From: Bacteroidetes bacterium GWF2_35_48
GTDB lineage: Bacteria; Bacteroidota; Bacteroidia; Bacteroidales; GWF2-35-48
Direction: 5' to 3'
Length of the DNA stretch: 64,000 nt
NCBI GenBank assembly: GCA_001769125.1
Contig: MEOG01000123.1
Coordinates: 1-64,000 of the forward strand
In this document: positions 25,997-35,096 of the stretch, one piece after another
Numbering within the stretch: position 1 is the first letter of the stretch
How the letters are laid out: every line of letters begins with the position of its first letter
Notes under the pieces: generated by a model
The model's database searches: none
What the model was told of the DNA's origin: nothing
What the model saw: the letters and a program-made list of their open reading frames with translations, nothing else
Made by a program: the position numbers and the translations under genes

Positions 25997-27806
25997 AAAC
26001 AGGTTTGATGAGCTTTTTAATGAAAAGTTCAGGGATTTCGAAGTAAATCCACCTGAGCACATTTTATCAAATATTAAATCTTCTACAGGAAATACATCTG
26101 TTGCAGAAAAACTCAGTTCCTTTTTCAGAAACAATTTATCATTTGTACTGATAAGCATTTGTGTGCCTGCCGCTGTTGTTGCCATTTATTCATTTTCACG
26201 TACCAATGAAGCCATATCTTCTACTACAAAAAATTTAAATACTGAAATTTCTTTAGTGAAAGAAAATCTCAATCAAAATATTCCTGAAAAACAAAATAAT
26301 GTAAGTCCTAATAATAATAATTCTGAAAATACAAGACCTGCACCCATAATCAAATCAGATGAAACTTGTGGACTTTCTTATGCGCTTCAAGCAAGTAATA
26401 ACAATGGAAAATGGACATCTGATGCAAATGTTTTGATAGACAAACCATCGTCATCGAACACAGAAATTAAAGTTACAAAAGAAGGCTTATATTCTTTTGC
26501 ATGGATACCGGAAGATGCAAACCTGCCTATTGAAAAGACAAACATTCGTTTTTATGCTGCGACAGAAACCAAAGCAAAAGATTTTTCTGTTTGCGGAAAT
26601 GAGTTTGATTTGAAGGCTCAGGCCAGATTCGGCAAAGGAAGCTGGAATCAGGTAAAAGGAATTGAATATTCAGAAATGAACAACCCATTAACCCATGTTA
26701 TATATCAAGGGACAGGACTGGTTAATTTAATATGGAAAGATTATGGGAAATGCGCTTCCAGCGATACATTTAAAGTGCTATTTCAGGAAAAACCTGATGC
26801 ATTTTTTACTACTTCCACAACAGCTTGCACAGAAAGCCCTGTTGAGCTTACGGCAAATAACAAATCATTATTCCATTACGAATGGGAAATCGAGGGCAGT
26901 GAAGCATCAAACCTTCAGGCTTCAAAAGTTAATGTTAGCTGGGAAAAAGCGGGTAAATATAATGTAAGTCTGAAAGTATGGAAAAATGAAAATTGCTTTT
27001 CCATTTCAAATAAAATAATTGAGTTGACAGATGCGCCGAAAGTAAGTTTTGAAACAGTACCTGCAAGCTGCAATAAAGGAGGCTCTATCACAGCAAAACC
27101 GTTAAATAAAGTTGCATTTTACAAGTATTTTTGGATGAATGAAAGTAACCCGGCAGGAAACGTACGGGATAATCTTCAAGCCGGAAACTATAGCGTTATT
27201 GTTACTGATAAAAATAATTGTAAAAAAGAATACAAGGTTGCGCTTGAAGGAACAATGCCCATAAAAGCCGATTTCTACCATTCGAATTACGAACCAACAC
27301 CTCCCGCGACAGTACATTTTGTCAATACAACAACTATAGGCAACAAACCGTCGAAGCAAACAGATGAATTACAATATTCATGGGACTTTGGAGATGGCAA
27401 CAAATCAGACGAATTTACTCCGAAGCATATTTATAGTTCCAGTGGCAATTATACTGTTAAGTTTACAGTAACAGATAAAAACGGTTGCAGTAACTCATAC
27501 TCCAATAACGATATCGTTATTGGCAATACAGCTTCCGGCACCTCAAATGTATTTACGCCAAACGGAGACGGTCAAAATGATTTATTCTATGTTAAAGCCA
27601 ACGCATTATCAAATTTCCACGCTGTAATTACCAATGCACGCGGAGAAAAAGTTCATGAATGGACAAACCCTGAATTAGGCTGGGATGGTACAATTAACGA
27701 TAGCGGAGCACAAGCCGCGACGGGATTATATTATTATACTGTTACTGCAACAACAAGCGATGGAAAACCTTATTCTGATAAAGGAATGGTTCATTTAAGA
27801 AAATAA
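25980..27806 (+). CDS. Membrane protein with anti-sigma-like N-terminus, PKD and T9SS type B domain
   Basis: 608 residues. Residues 1-48 (FENRFDELFNEKFRDFEVNPPEHILSNI) are cytoplasmic and placed like the anti-sigma segment of ECF partners. One membrane helix at about 50-72. The outside part has Ig-like strands, an SprB-like module (about 360-422), a PKD domain (YSWDFGDGNKSDEFTPKHIY, about 440-517) and a CHU_C domain (SNVFTPNGDGQNDLFYV...MVHLRK, 520-608). A T9SS sorting domain on a protein anchored by an internal helix and coupled to a sigma factor is unexpected. It may sense T9SS function. Confidence 0.85.
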   Translation: MSRQFENRFDELFNEKFRDFEVNPPEHILSNIKSSTGNTSVAEKLSSFFRNNLSFVLISICVPAAVVAIYSFSRTNEAISSTTKNLNTEISLVKENLNQNIPEKQNNVSPNNNNSENTRPAPIIKSDETCGLSYALQASNNNGKWTSDANVLIDKPSSSNTEIKVTKEGLYSFAWIPEDANLPIEKTNIRFYAATETKAKDFSVCGNEFDLKAQARFGKGSWNQVKGIEYSEMNNPLTHVIYQGTGLVNLIWKDYGKCASSDTFKVLFQEKPDAFFTTSTTACTESPVELTANNKSLFHYEWEIEGSEASNLQASKVNVSWEKAGKYNVSLKVWKNENCFSISNKIIELTDAPKVSFETVPASCNKGGSITAKPLNKVAFYKYFWMNESNPAGNVRDNLQAGNYSVIVTDKNNCKKEYKVALEGTMPIKADFYHSNYEPTPPATVHFVNTTTIGNKPSKQTDELQYSWDFGDGNKSDEFTPKHIYSSSGNYTVKFTVTDKNGCSNSYSNNDIVIGNTASGTSNVFTPNGDGQNDLFYVKANALSNFHAVITNARGEKVHEWTNPELGWDGTINDSGAQAATGLYYYTVTATTSDGKPYSDKGMVHLRK

Positions 27807-27970
27807 TTGTCGTTTTAAATATTAAAGCGAAAAAATTTTGAAGTTTCGCTGAACTGATAATAAATACCATCATTATTAATAGTGTAATTATTTATCGACT
27901 ATAAAAAATGTAGTGTCTTTGAATGAAAAAAATAATAAAATTTTTATAATCCACCTTTAAAACACCGTTT

Positions 27971-29056
27971 ATGAAAAAGTTTTTTACCCTTCTGGTAATT
28001 TTACAATTATGCAGCATTGCTATCTTTTCACAGCTTGAGGCTACTATTACTGACTCTACCATGGCCGGTGAAAATAATTTACCTTTTATAGTAACAGGAA
28101 CTTTTTTCCTTCCTGACGGATCCGGTCAATCTTATAGCACAAACATAAATTTCGATGCGTTTCCTTCCGGTCAGCTTATTACTGATGCCGGTGATATTTT
28201 TTCCATTGGAATTAATATGGAACATTCATACGCAGGTGATTTAACCATGAAAATTATTTGTCCGAACGGTCAGTACACCAATCTGCTGCTTTATCCGAAT
28301 GGACTGGGATCCTCATATCTCGGAGAACCGATTGATAGCGATCAAAATATGAATCCAGGAACGGGTTATTTTTATAACTGGATCATGGATGCAAGTACTG
28401 TAATGATACCAAATACTACTATTCCAGCGGGAAATTATCTGCCAGTTGACCCCATGAGCTTTGGCGGACTAGTGGGCTGCCCGCTGAACGGTACATGGGG
28501 TATTCAGGTTACTGATAACTTGAACTCTGATAACGGCTATATTTTTTCCTGGCAAATTAATTTCAATCCGCTGATTATACCCTCTGGCTATAATTCGGGA
28601 AGTGCTACAGTAACTGCAAGCGGTGGTGTTCCTCCGTACACATACTACTGGAGCAACGGAGTCACAACCCCTACGATTAACCATCTGGCCCCGGGAATCT
28701 ATTTTGTGACGGTTTACGACAGCAATACAGGAAAAGTTCCGAATACAGCAACGAATCAGGTAACCATAACACAATCAACGACCTCTACTGTTAATAGAAT
28801 GTCTGAAGATGGAGTTAATATTTCTTTCAGCTCTGGAACAAACAACCTTCAGGTTTCTGTTAATACGAATAAAGAATCCAGTGCCGATATCCATATATAT
28901 AATAAACTTGGGCAAACTGTTTATGCAGGTTCACGGTTTTTAGGGAAAGGAAAAAATTATTTTCAGATAGATACTGCAGATTTGAGTACAGGACTGTATT
29001 TTTTTAGAATAGAAGAAAAAGGAGCGCAGCCCGCTATATATAAATTTGTAAAATAA
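27971..29056 (+). CDS. Secreted P-domain protein with T9SS type A sorting domain
   Basis: 361 residues. Signal peptide (MKKFFTLLVILQLCSIAIFSQ); a P-like domain about 55-200 (HSYAGDLTMKIICPNGQYTNLLLYP ... LNGTWGIQVTDNLNSDNGYIFSWQINF), similar to the P module of the 1548-residue adhesin; one SprB-like repeat (VTASGGVPPYTYYWSNGVTTPTINHLAPGIYFVTVYD); and a type A sorting domain at 280-361 (ADIHIYNKLGQTVY...TGLYFFRIEEKG...YKFVK). It should be exported and then cleaved or attached to A-LPS. There is no catalytic domain, so a binding role is likely. Confidence 0.88.
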   Translation: MKKFFTLLVILQLCSIAIFSQLEATITDSTMAGENNLPFIVTGTFFLPDGSGQSYSTNINFDAFPSGQLITDAGDIFSIGINMEHSYAGDLTMKIICPNGQYTNLLLYPNGLGSSYLGEPIDSDQNMNPGTGYFYNWIMDASTVMIPNTTIPAGNYLPVDPMSFGGLVGCPLNGTWGIQVTDNLNSDNGYIFSWQINFNPLIIPSGYNSGSATVTASGGVPPYTYYWSNGVTTPTINHLAPGIYFVTVYDSNTGKVPNTATNQVTITQSTTSTVNRMSEDGVNISFSSGTNNLQVSVNTNKESSADIHIYNKLGQTVYAGSRFLGKGKNYFQIDTADLSTGLYFFRIEEKGAQPAIYKFVK

Positions 29057-29078
29057 AAAGCTTATCTTGTTTAATTTT

Positions 29079-29660
29079 TTAACGATTAAATAAAATTCCT
29101 ATCTGTATCGCAGGATTCAACATTCTTCTGTCAGCATCGTATCTTGAAATAAGGCAAAGAGTTTGTAATGTAAAAGAAAGTTTTTGAGTGATAGAATAAT
29201 CTATGCTTACAAGCGGCGATATAACCCACGTACTGTTTGTGTATAAAAAAGCATTCGAAAGCGTATCATTGATTTGCTTTTCAATATGTAAATTTCTGAT
29301 TAAACCCATTCCTGCAAATACTGATATTGTAAAACGAAACTTTTCTGCCTTCCTGCTGATTCCTAAAAACGTACCGCCATATCCAAAATTAATATACGAA
29401 TTCGATGAGCCTGATGATTTGTAATTCGTTTTCTGACTGCCCCCATATATCCCGGCAGTGAGGTAATCACAAAAATAAAATCTCAGAATTCCTCCTATCC
29501 CAAAGCTAATATCTTCTATTTTCTGATGCTTATTGTTTGTAATGGTATAGCCGGGTTGGAAAAACAACATTCCCCCACTATATATACCAGAAGTAGCTTC
29601 TTGAGAAAAGGAAAATAGTGCAAACGAACAAAATAAAAATGTAATAAATATTTTTTTCAT
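29079..29660 (-). CDS. Putative outer-membrane beta-barrel protein
   Basis: 193 residues with signal peptide (MKKIFITFLFCSFALFSFSQ). The rest alternates hydrophobic and polar residues in strands ending in aromatic residues (GGMLFFQPGYTI, FGIGGILRFYFCDYLTAGIYGG, LSFTLQTLCLISRYD, QIGILFNR), ending close to a terminal aromatic-Asn-Arg. This suits an eight-strand outer-membrane barrel. No specific family recognised. Confidence 0.7.
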   Translation of the reverse strand: MKKIFITFLFCSFALFSFSQEATSGIYSGGMLFFQPGYTITNNKHQKIEDISFGIGGILRFYFCDYLTAGIYGGSQKTNYKSSGSSNSYINFGYGGTFLGISRKAEKFRFTISVFAGMGLIRNLHIEKQINDTLSNAFLYTNSTWVISPLVSIDYSITQKLSFTLQTLCLISRYDADRRMLNPAIQIGILFNR

Positions 29661-29787
29661 TGTAGAAAAAAAGTTCTCGTATTAATAAATAATCAGTGAT
29701 AACGTAAGCAAAAAAAATCTATTCTAAAGATTTAATAAAGGGCAAAACTAACAAACCTATACAAATAAAGAAATAATCTTATTCGAG

Positions 29788-29814
29788 GCAACCGATTAAA
29801 TAAAAAAGAGTCTT
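29788..29814 (+). promoter_or_regulatory. Candidate ECF-type promoter
   Basis: GCAACC (29788-29793) and AGTCTT (29809-29814), spacer 15 nt, 36 nt before the ATG at 29851. Same -35 and spacing as the adhesin-operon site at 17421. Confidence 0.5.
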
Positions 29815-29850
29815 ATTTTTGAACGTTTAACTTAAATTAATTTTAGTATC

Positions 29851-30249
29851 ATGAAAAAAATATTCGCTTTAACTGCTATTATTTTAATGAGCTTTATGGC
29901 TTTTACTCAAAACAATGAAAAGTTAATTCCCGTGTTTGATGATGCGGGTCTTGTAATTAAACACCAAAATGATAAAGCTGTAGTAACTTTTAAAGTTAAA
30001 GCATCCGAGGCACAGCTTGATGCATGTAAGACAAACGCAGCAAAACGCGCAAATTTTTCCAGCCTTACTGTTTCTGAAACAAAGGATAGCGAAGGTTTTT
30101 ACACTTTTACTGTTTCTTCAACAAAACATACAAGTATGGATCACGACAAGCAGTACTTTGTAAAAGTTCTTATGTCAATGGGTATGGAGACTTTTATGTA
30201 CAAAGGGGTGGAATATGAAGCGCAGAAGTTTCCCGGAATAGTAAAATAG
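29851..30249 (+). CDS. Small secreted protein of unknown function
   Basis: 132 residues with a signal peptide (MKKIFALTAIILMSFMAFTQ). The body has alternating strands and helices (KAVVTFKVKASEAQLDACKTNAAKRANFSSLTVSETKDSEGFYTFTVSSTKHTSMDHDKQYFVKVLMSMGMETFMYKG), suggesting a small alpha/beta fold, possibly ferredoxin-like. No T9SS sorting domain, so it is probably periplasmic. It sits behind a candidate ECF promoter. Not recognised otherwise. Confidence 0.75.
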   Translation: MKKIFALTAIILMSFMAFTQNNEKLIPVFDDAGLVIKHQNDKAVVTFKVKASEAQLDACKTNAAKRANFSSLTVSETKDSEGFYTFTVSSTKHTSMDHDKQYFVKVLMSMGMETFMYKGVEYEAQKFPGIVK

Positions 30250-30283
30250 CTTGGAGAAATTTGGGGTACTTTAATAATGTTGC

Positions 30284-30329
30284 AGGTATAATTGCTGACT
30301 TCGACTCCGCTCAGTCAGCGATTATTCCT
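30284..30329. repeat. Intergenic hairpin with conserved loop (copy 3)
   Basis: AGGTATAATTGCTGAC (30284-30299) pairs 14 of 16 with 30314-30329 around TTCGACTCCGCTCA (30300-30313), identical to the loop of copy 2. It lies between two convergent genes, 5 bp from the MBOAT stop, so it may end transcripts from both sides. Confidence 0.75.
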
Positions 30330-30334
30330 ATATT

Positions 30335-31897
30335 CTAAAACTGGAAGTAAATAAACGGTTGCACATACTCTAACCGAAGCTGAAGTACAAGCTGTACGAC
30401 AAAAAGAAAAATAAGAAGCTTTAGTACAAAAGGCATTTTCACAAAAGCATTTGCTATTTGTTCATTTTTTCTTGTTGATATGCCATGCATTGCAAAGCCG
30501 ATAATAACGAGAAACAACCAGAGCCAACGCGCCTGCAGAAACACTGCGAAATAAGAAAAATCAGTATCGGAAAATATTTTCTCTATCATAATCCATGCTA
30601 CGCTGAAACCATCAACGTTAGCTTTAGAAATGATTTCTGTTGCAACGCCATTGCTTATTACTTCTTTTGTTACTTCTATTGTAATATCATTTGCTCTGAA
30701 AAATATCCAGAGAAAAATAACAAAATGAAAAGTAATAAACCATGATACACTTTTGGAAGGAAAATTATCAGGTATTTTTTGCAGCCATTTTTTACAGAAC
30801 TTATGAATTGCCAGTCCTAAGCCGTGCATGCCTCCCCAGAAAACAAAGCGCCAGGCTGCGCCGTGCCACAGCCCGCCAATCAGCATTGTCAAAAATAAAT
30901 TTATATAGGTTCTGATTTTTCCTTTTCTGTTTCCACCCAAAGGGATGTAAATATAATCGCGCAACCACGAGGATAATGATATATGCCAACGCCTCCAGAA
31001 ATCTGTAATATTTCTTGCCTTGTAGGGAAAATTAAAATTTGTTCCAAGATTATAGCCCATAATTAATCCCAGTCCTATAGCCATATCTGAATAGCCTGAA
31101 AAATCGCAATAAATCTGAATTGTGTAACCATAAACAGCCATAAGATTTTCAAATCCGTTATAGGAAGAAGGATTGGAGAAAATAATATCATTATACTGCG
31201 CTACATAATCGGCAATTACAGCTTTTTTAAACAGCCCCACGATGATTAGCCATAAACCTGTGTAAACAGCCTGTTTCGTTATAACAGGAATTTTCTCCAA
31301 CTGTGGAAGAAAATGCGAAGCCTTTACAATGGGTCCTGCTACAAGCTGTGGAAAGAATGTAAGGAAAAAAGCATAGTCGAGAAAATTCTTTGTAGGCTTC
31401 ATTTTTTCCCAATAAATATCGAGAACATAGCTGACCGACTGAAACGTGTAAAACGAAATTCCTACCGGAAGAATTATCTCAAGAAAAGCAAAATTCGATT
31501 CTATAATTTTTGAAATATTAAAAAGAATAAAATTCGTGTATTTAAAATAACCCAGAATACCAAAGCTGAAAAGCAGCGCCAGAAACAACCACGAACGTTT
31601 TGCTCTTTTCGTTTTTGCTTTTTTTATTTGCTGCGCTATCAAAAAATCGCTTACAGATGTAAGTAGAATAAGGAGGAAAAATATTCCGCTTGATTTGTAA
31701 TAAAAGAAGAGACTGAAAGTAACAACCCAAAGGGATGTCATAAATTTTCCCCTTTGATAAATTAAAGTATAAACCAATAAAAACAAAGTGAAAATTACCA
31801 TGAAAAACCCACTGTTGAAAATCATTGGATTTTGTGGGTCAAAGGCAAAATAAGACGATATGTTTGTTAAGATATTCCCGATCATTCCTATTTCCAT
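30335..31897 (-). CDS. MBOAT-family O-acyltransferase (AlgI/DltB-like)
   Basis: 520 residues with about ten membrane helices. The MBOAT core is clear: DYAFFLTFFPQLVAGPI, YCDFSGYSDMAIGLGLIMGYNLGTNFNFPYKARNITDFWRRWHISLSSWLRDYIYIPLGGNRKG and IGGLWHGAAWRFVFWGGMHG with the catalytic His near residue 342. These enzymes pass acyl groups (usually acetyl) from the cytoplasm to an exported glycan. The upstream SGNH gene overlaps it by 10 bp and is the expected transfer partner. No glycan synthesis genes lie nearby, so the substrate is unknown. The ATG at 31885 would remove the overlap. Confidence 0.93.
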   Translation of the reverse strand: MEIGMIGNILTNISSYFAFDPQNPMIFNSGFFMVIFTLFLLVYTLIYQRGKFMTSLWVVTFSLFFYYKSSGIFFLLILLTSVSDFLIAQQIKKAKTKRAKRSWLFLALLFSFGILGYFKYTNFILFNISKIIESNFAFLEIILPVGISFYTFQSVSYVLDIYWEKMKPTKNFLDYAFFLTFFPQLVAGPIVKASHFLPQLEKIPVITKQAVYTGLWLIIVGLFKKAVIADYVAQYNDIIFSNPSSYNGFENLMAVYGYTIQIYCDFSGYSDMAIGLGLIMGYNLGTNFNFPYKARNITDFWRRWHISLSSWLRDYIYIPLGGNRKGKIRTYINLFLTMLIGGLWHGAAWRFVFWGGMHGLGLAIHKFCKKWLQKIPDNFPSKSVSWFITFHFVIFLWIFFRANDITIEVTKEVISNGVATEIISKANVDGFSVAWIMIEKIFSDTDFSYFAVFLQARWLWLFLVIIGFAMHGISTRKNEQIANAFVKMPFVLKLLIFLFVVQLVLQLRLEYVQPFIYFQF

Positions 31898-32871
31898 GGT
31901 GAGAGAATTATTCTTTTTGGTGATTTCTTTCTTTTATGTTCGGGCTTCTCCATTTTAATAGGATATTTGCTGTAATTGCATAACCAGCTTGCAATGCTGT
32001 CCATCCACACTGCGGCTGATTCATAGGTAGGATGCGCTCCGTCTTTTGTTCTTCTGTATTTTAAATTTTTTGATGGGAAATACCTGTCCCAACCTACAGC
32101 GTCAACAATAAGTTTATTAATTCCAGTGTCGTCTTTCCAGTTTGGAGGACCTACCCACACGAACTTTACAGAGTCGAGCTGACTGATAATTTTTTCTACA
32201 TATTTTTTTCTTCTTTCAATAATTTTTGGGACAAACAATTCATTCGCACCCAGAACAAGTATAACATAAGTAGGATTAAATTTTTCAATAAAATGCTTCA
32301 GTGTGTCAGATTTGCCAAACCATAAACTCTGAGAACTGTACCATATCACAGCCTGCATTTCATGACCATTGTGTTCTGAATAATCCTGCAAACGCAAACT
32401 CAGTCCTTCCAGCATGGAGTCGCCGATTATGAGAATTTTCTGAGATGAAGTATCCTTCGTTTTTTTGAAAAGACTAGTGCGCATCAGAGAATCAAGAACA
32501 GGAGATAAAGTTAAGCCTTTGTTTCTGAAAGCCTCATTAACGGTGTCCTTTAAAAATTCTGAATTTTTTTTTGAAGGGTTTTCATTTTTCACTGAAACAT
32601 CTTCAAAAACTTCTTTAATTTCTGCTTTTTGAATATCAGCAGACAAAACATTATAAAAAACATCATTAACTTTATGCCTGTGCTCCATGCTTTTGAGTGA
32701 GTCACTTAACTGTATAACATCATCCTGAATTTTAACTTCTGAAATGTTTTTGTACGTATCAGGGAAAATATCTGCCAGTGTAAAAATTTTATCACTGAAA
32801 GAATATATACCGAATGTAAGTAATGTCAGTGCTAATAGTAGCATAAATTGCCAGATATATTTATTTTGCAT
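31888..32871 (-). CDS. SGNH/GDSL hydrolase-like partner of the MBOAT protein
   Basis: 327 residues from the ATG at 32871. A start at 32958 would put 29 polar residues before the anchor and overlap the esterase gene, so it is less likely. A signal-anchor helix (about 7-27) is followed by a linker and an SGNH domain: ILIIGDSMLEGLSLRL (nucleophile Ser), VLVLGANELF and DGAHPTYES (Asp/His). Such proteins work outside the membrane with MBOAT proteins (compare AlgJ/AlgX, PatB), completing O-acetylation or trimming it. Confidence 0.85.
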   Translation of the reverse strand: MQNKYIWQFMLLLALTLLTFGIYSFSDKIFTLADIFPDTYKNISEVKIQDDVIQLSDSLKSMEHRHKVNDVFYNVLSADIQKAEIKEVFEDVSVKNENPSKKNSEFLKDTVNEAFRNKGLTLSPVLDSLMRTSLFKKTKDTSSQKILIIGDSMLEGLSLRLQDYSEHNGHEMQAVIWYSSQSLWFGKSDTLKHFIEKFNPTYVILVLGANELFVPKIIERRKKYVEKIISQLDSVKFVWVGPPNWKDDTGINKLIVDAVGWDRYFPSKNLKYRRTKDGAHPTYESAAVWMDSIASWLCNYSKYPIKMEKPEHKRKKSPKRIILSPWK

Positions 32872-32933
32872 TTTATATATTTTTTTTACGTATTTTTTTA
32901 CAAATTTAGGCGAATTGCAATGCCTGTAAAATT

Positions 32934-33689
32934 TTATTTTTTTTGAGTAAAAATCCACTTGAATAATTCATCTTCCTTATACGCAACTTTCCACGACCCA
33001 TGCTGTATGTTCGGATATTCTGTATATTTAGGCTTACCACCCGCTTTTATCAAAGCCTGAGTAATATTTCTTGAACGCAGAGGCTTTACGACCTTATCTT
33101 TTGCGCCATGAAAAGCCCACACCGGAATATCTATAATTTTTTTTGCTGTTTTTTCATCTGCGCCTCCGCACACCGGAACTGCTGCTGCAAACCAATCCGG
33201 CTTTCTCGCGATAATATCCCAAACGCCAAAACCTCCCATGGAAAGCCCCGTTACATACATTCTGCTTTTATCAACAGAATTTTTATCTGTAAATTCCTCC
33301 ATCAGCTTTAATAACAAATCCATTGCAAAAGATGGCTTTATCGGCATTGTATGGCTTTCTTTTTTCCAGTTAACTTCGACCCATTTTTTCTTAGGTGGAC
33401 ATTGCGGTACCAGAATTATACACGGATAAGCTTTTCTGATTGCAGAATCTGCAAAATACAAACTGCAATGTGTAAGCTGTTTTTCATTATCATACCCTCG
33501 TTCTCCCGAGCCATGTAAAAACAACAATAAAGGATATTTCAAATTTGCATCGTATTTTTCAGGCAAAAGATATCTGTACCGTAATGTATCGCTTCCTTTA
33601 ATGAATTCAGCTTTCAGAAATAAGGTGTCCTGAGAGAAAGCGTTCATGATGAAAGTTATTATTAATGTTATGATAAAAATTATTTTCAT
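32934..33689 (-). CDS. Secreted alpha/beta-hydrolase (esterase/depolymerase-like)
   Basis: 251 residues from the ATG at 33689, chosen because a signal peptide (MKIIFIITLIITFIMNAFSQ) starts there; an earlier in-frame ATG at 33743 adds 18 residues. Motifs: LLLFLHGSGERGYDNEKQL (oxyanion region), YVTGLSMGGFGVWDI (nucleophile Ser), VWAFHGAKDKVV (acid) and NIQHGSW (His). This is the predicted-esterase type of phospholipase/carboxylesterase and PHB depolymerase-like proteins. A minus-strand -7 element (CAAAATTA at 33741-33748) may drive it and the two genes that follow. Confidence 0.85.
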   Translation of the reverse strand: MKIIFIITLIITFIMNAFSQDTLFLKAEFIKGSDTLRYRYLLPEKYDANLKYPLLLFLHGSGERGYDNEKQLTHCSLYFADSAIRKAYPCIILVPQCPPKKKWVEVNWKKESHTMPIKPSFAMDLLLKLMEEFTDKNSVDKSRMYVTGLSMGGFGVWDIIARKPDWFAAAVPVCGGADEKTAKKIIDIPVWAFHGAKDKVVKPLRSRNITQALIKAGGKPKYTEYPNIQHGSWKVAYKEDELFKWIFTQKK

Positions 33690-33824
33690 TCTATAGATTT
33701 CCCTAAATATATTTATTTCAATTAAAATTCTAAAAAAAGCCAAAATTAAAAAAATGCTTTTAGCTTTACCTATTGATAAACAAAATCTATTATTTATTTT
33801 TACACGTTTATTAAAATACGAGGC

Positions 33825-35096
33825 ATGTCAATGAAATATTTAAAAATTAGCGGGTATCTATTGCTGATTGGCTGCTTTATCCTGCTTGTGTTTGCAAATA
33901 AATGCAATACTCCTGAATCCCCTGAAAAAACAGCTTCATCCATTTCAGAAAAAAAAATAAATCAATCAATTTCCCCTAAAAAAGATTCAATCCCGACTGC
34001 TAAAAATATTTCTTCAAAAAATGTATATTGCAGAGATATTGCTTTGCTGATAGCAGGTTTAAAACCACAAGGCAATGAAGATTTTCAAACAATCACACAA
34101 ACACAGGGCTGGCGTTCCTATAAAAAAACCATTGATTATTCATGGGAACAATTTCACAACCAGAAACTGCTAAGCATTAGAGAATGGCAAAAAAAATATC
34201 TCGAAAATATTAATGCGCAAACAGAAAATTTATTGTATCCTTTCAGTGGACCTGATTTTATTTATGCCAACGCATTTGTACCTGATGCGAAAAAATATTT
34301 TTTGTTCGGTTTGGAGCCCGTGGGAAGCATTCCCGATATTAATGAATTAAAATCAGATTCCATGTATGGATACCAGCAAGCAATGAAAACCTCCATGACG
34401 GCACTGCTTAACTTCTCTTTCTTCATAACAAAACAAATGAAAAAAGACCTCAACAATGTTAAAATTAATGGAACCATACCTCTTCTGCTTTTCTTTATTT
34501 CCCGCTCAGGATATATTGTTTCAGAAATAAAACCTGCTAACATTGATTCATCGGGAACTATTTCAATCAAGGAATACGAACACAAGCTTACGTCCAAAAT
34601 ACAATTCAGCAAGGGAGTTGAAATAAGTTTTTATGATCCGCGAAATGCTTCAGAAAAAAAACTTTACTATTTTTCTTCAGATATTTCAAACAACGGACTT
34701 AAAGGAAACCCAAAGCTTGCTAAATTTTTTTCTGCCCTTTCCGGCACTATAAGCTCGTTTATCAAATCAGCCTCTTATCATCCGCATAAAGATGATTTTT
34801 CAATGATACGTTCCATCATTTTAGAAAAAAGTAAATATATCATACAAGACGACTCCGGTATTCCTTACAGGTATTTTGATAATTCAGACTGGAATCTGTA
34901 TTTTTATGGGAAATACACAGCCCCGATAGAAGGTTTTCATCAATGGTATCAGGCAAAGCTGCTCAATGATTTTCCAAAACAGGCAGAACCCCTGCCATTC
35001 AGATTTGGCTACAACCGGGCTTCATATCTGCTTATAGCTTCACGTAACAGTTACTCCAGAACAATATTTTATAATCCGAGATATTCCATTTTATGA
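33825..35096 (+). CDS. Membrane-anchored protein of unknown function
   Basis: 423 residues. A hydrophobic N-terminal segment (YLKISGYLLLIGCFILLVFANKC) may be an anchor or a weak lipoprotein signal at Cys27. A Ser/Lys linker follows and then an extracytoplasmic domain not recognised by eye (DIALLIAGLKPQGNEDFQTITQTQGWRSYKKTIDYSWEQ...). The next ATG, two codons in, is an equally good start. It overlaps the following gene by 4 bp, so the two products probably work together in the envelope. Confidence 0.7.
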   Translation: MSMKYLKISGYLLLIGCFILLVFANKCNTPESPEKTASSISEKKINQSISPKKDSIPTAKNISSKNVYCRDIALLIAGLKPQGNEDFQTITQTQGWRSYKKTIDYSWEQFHNQKLLSIREWQKKYLENINAQTENLLYPFSGPDFIYANAFVPDAKKYFLFGLEPVGSIPDINELKSDSMYGYQQAMKTSMTALLNFSFFITKQMKKDLNNVKINGTIPLLLFFISRSGYIVSEIKPANIDSSGTISIKEYEHKLTSKIQFSKGVEISFYDPRNASEKKLYYFSSDISNNGLKGNPKLAKFFSALSGTISSFIKSASYHPHKDDFSMIRSIILEKSKYIIQDDSGIPYRYFDNSDWNLYFYGKYTAPIEGFHQWYQAKLLNDFPKQAEPLPFRFGYNRASYLLIASRNSYSRTIFYNPRYSIL

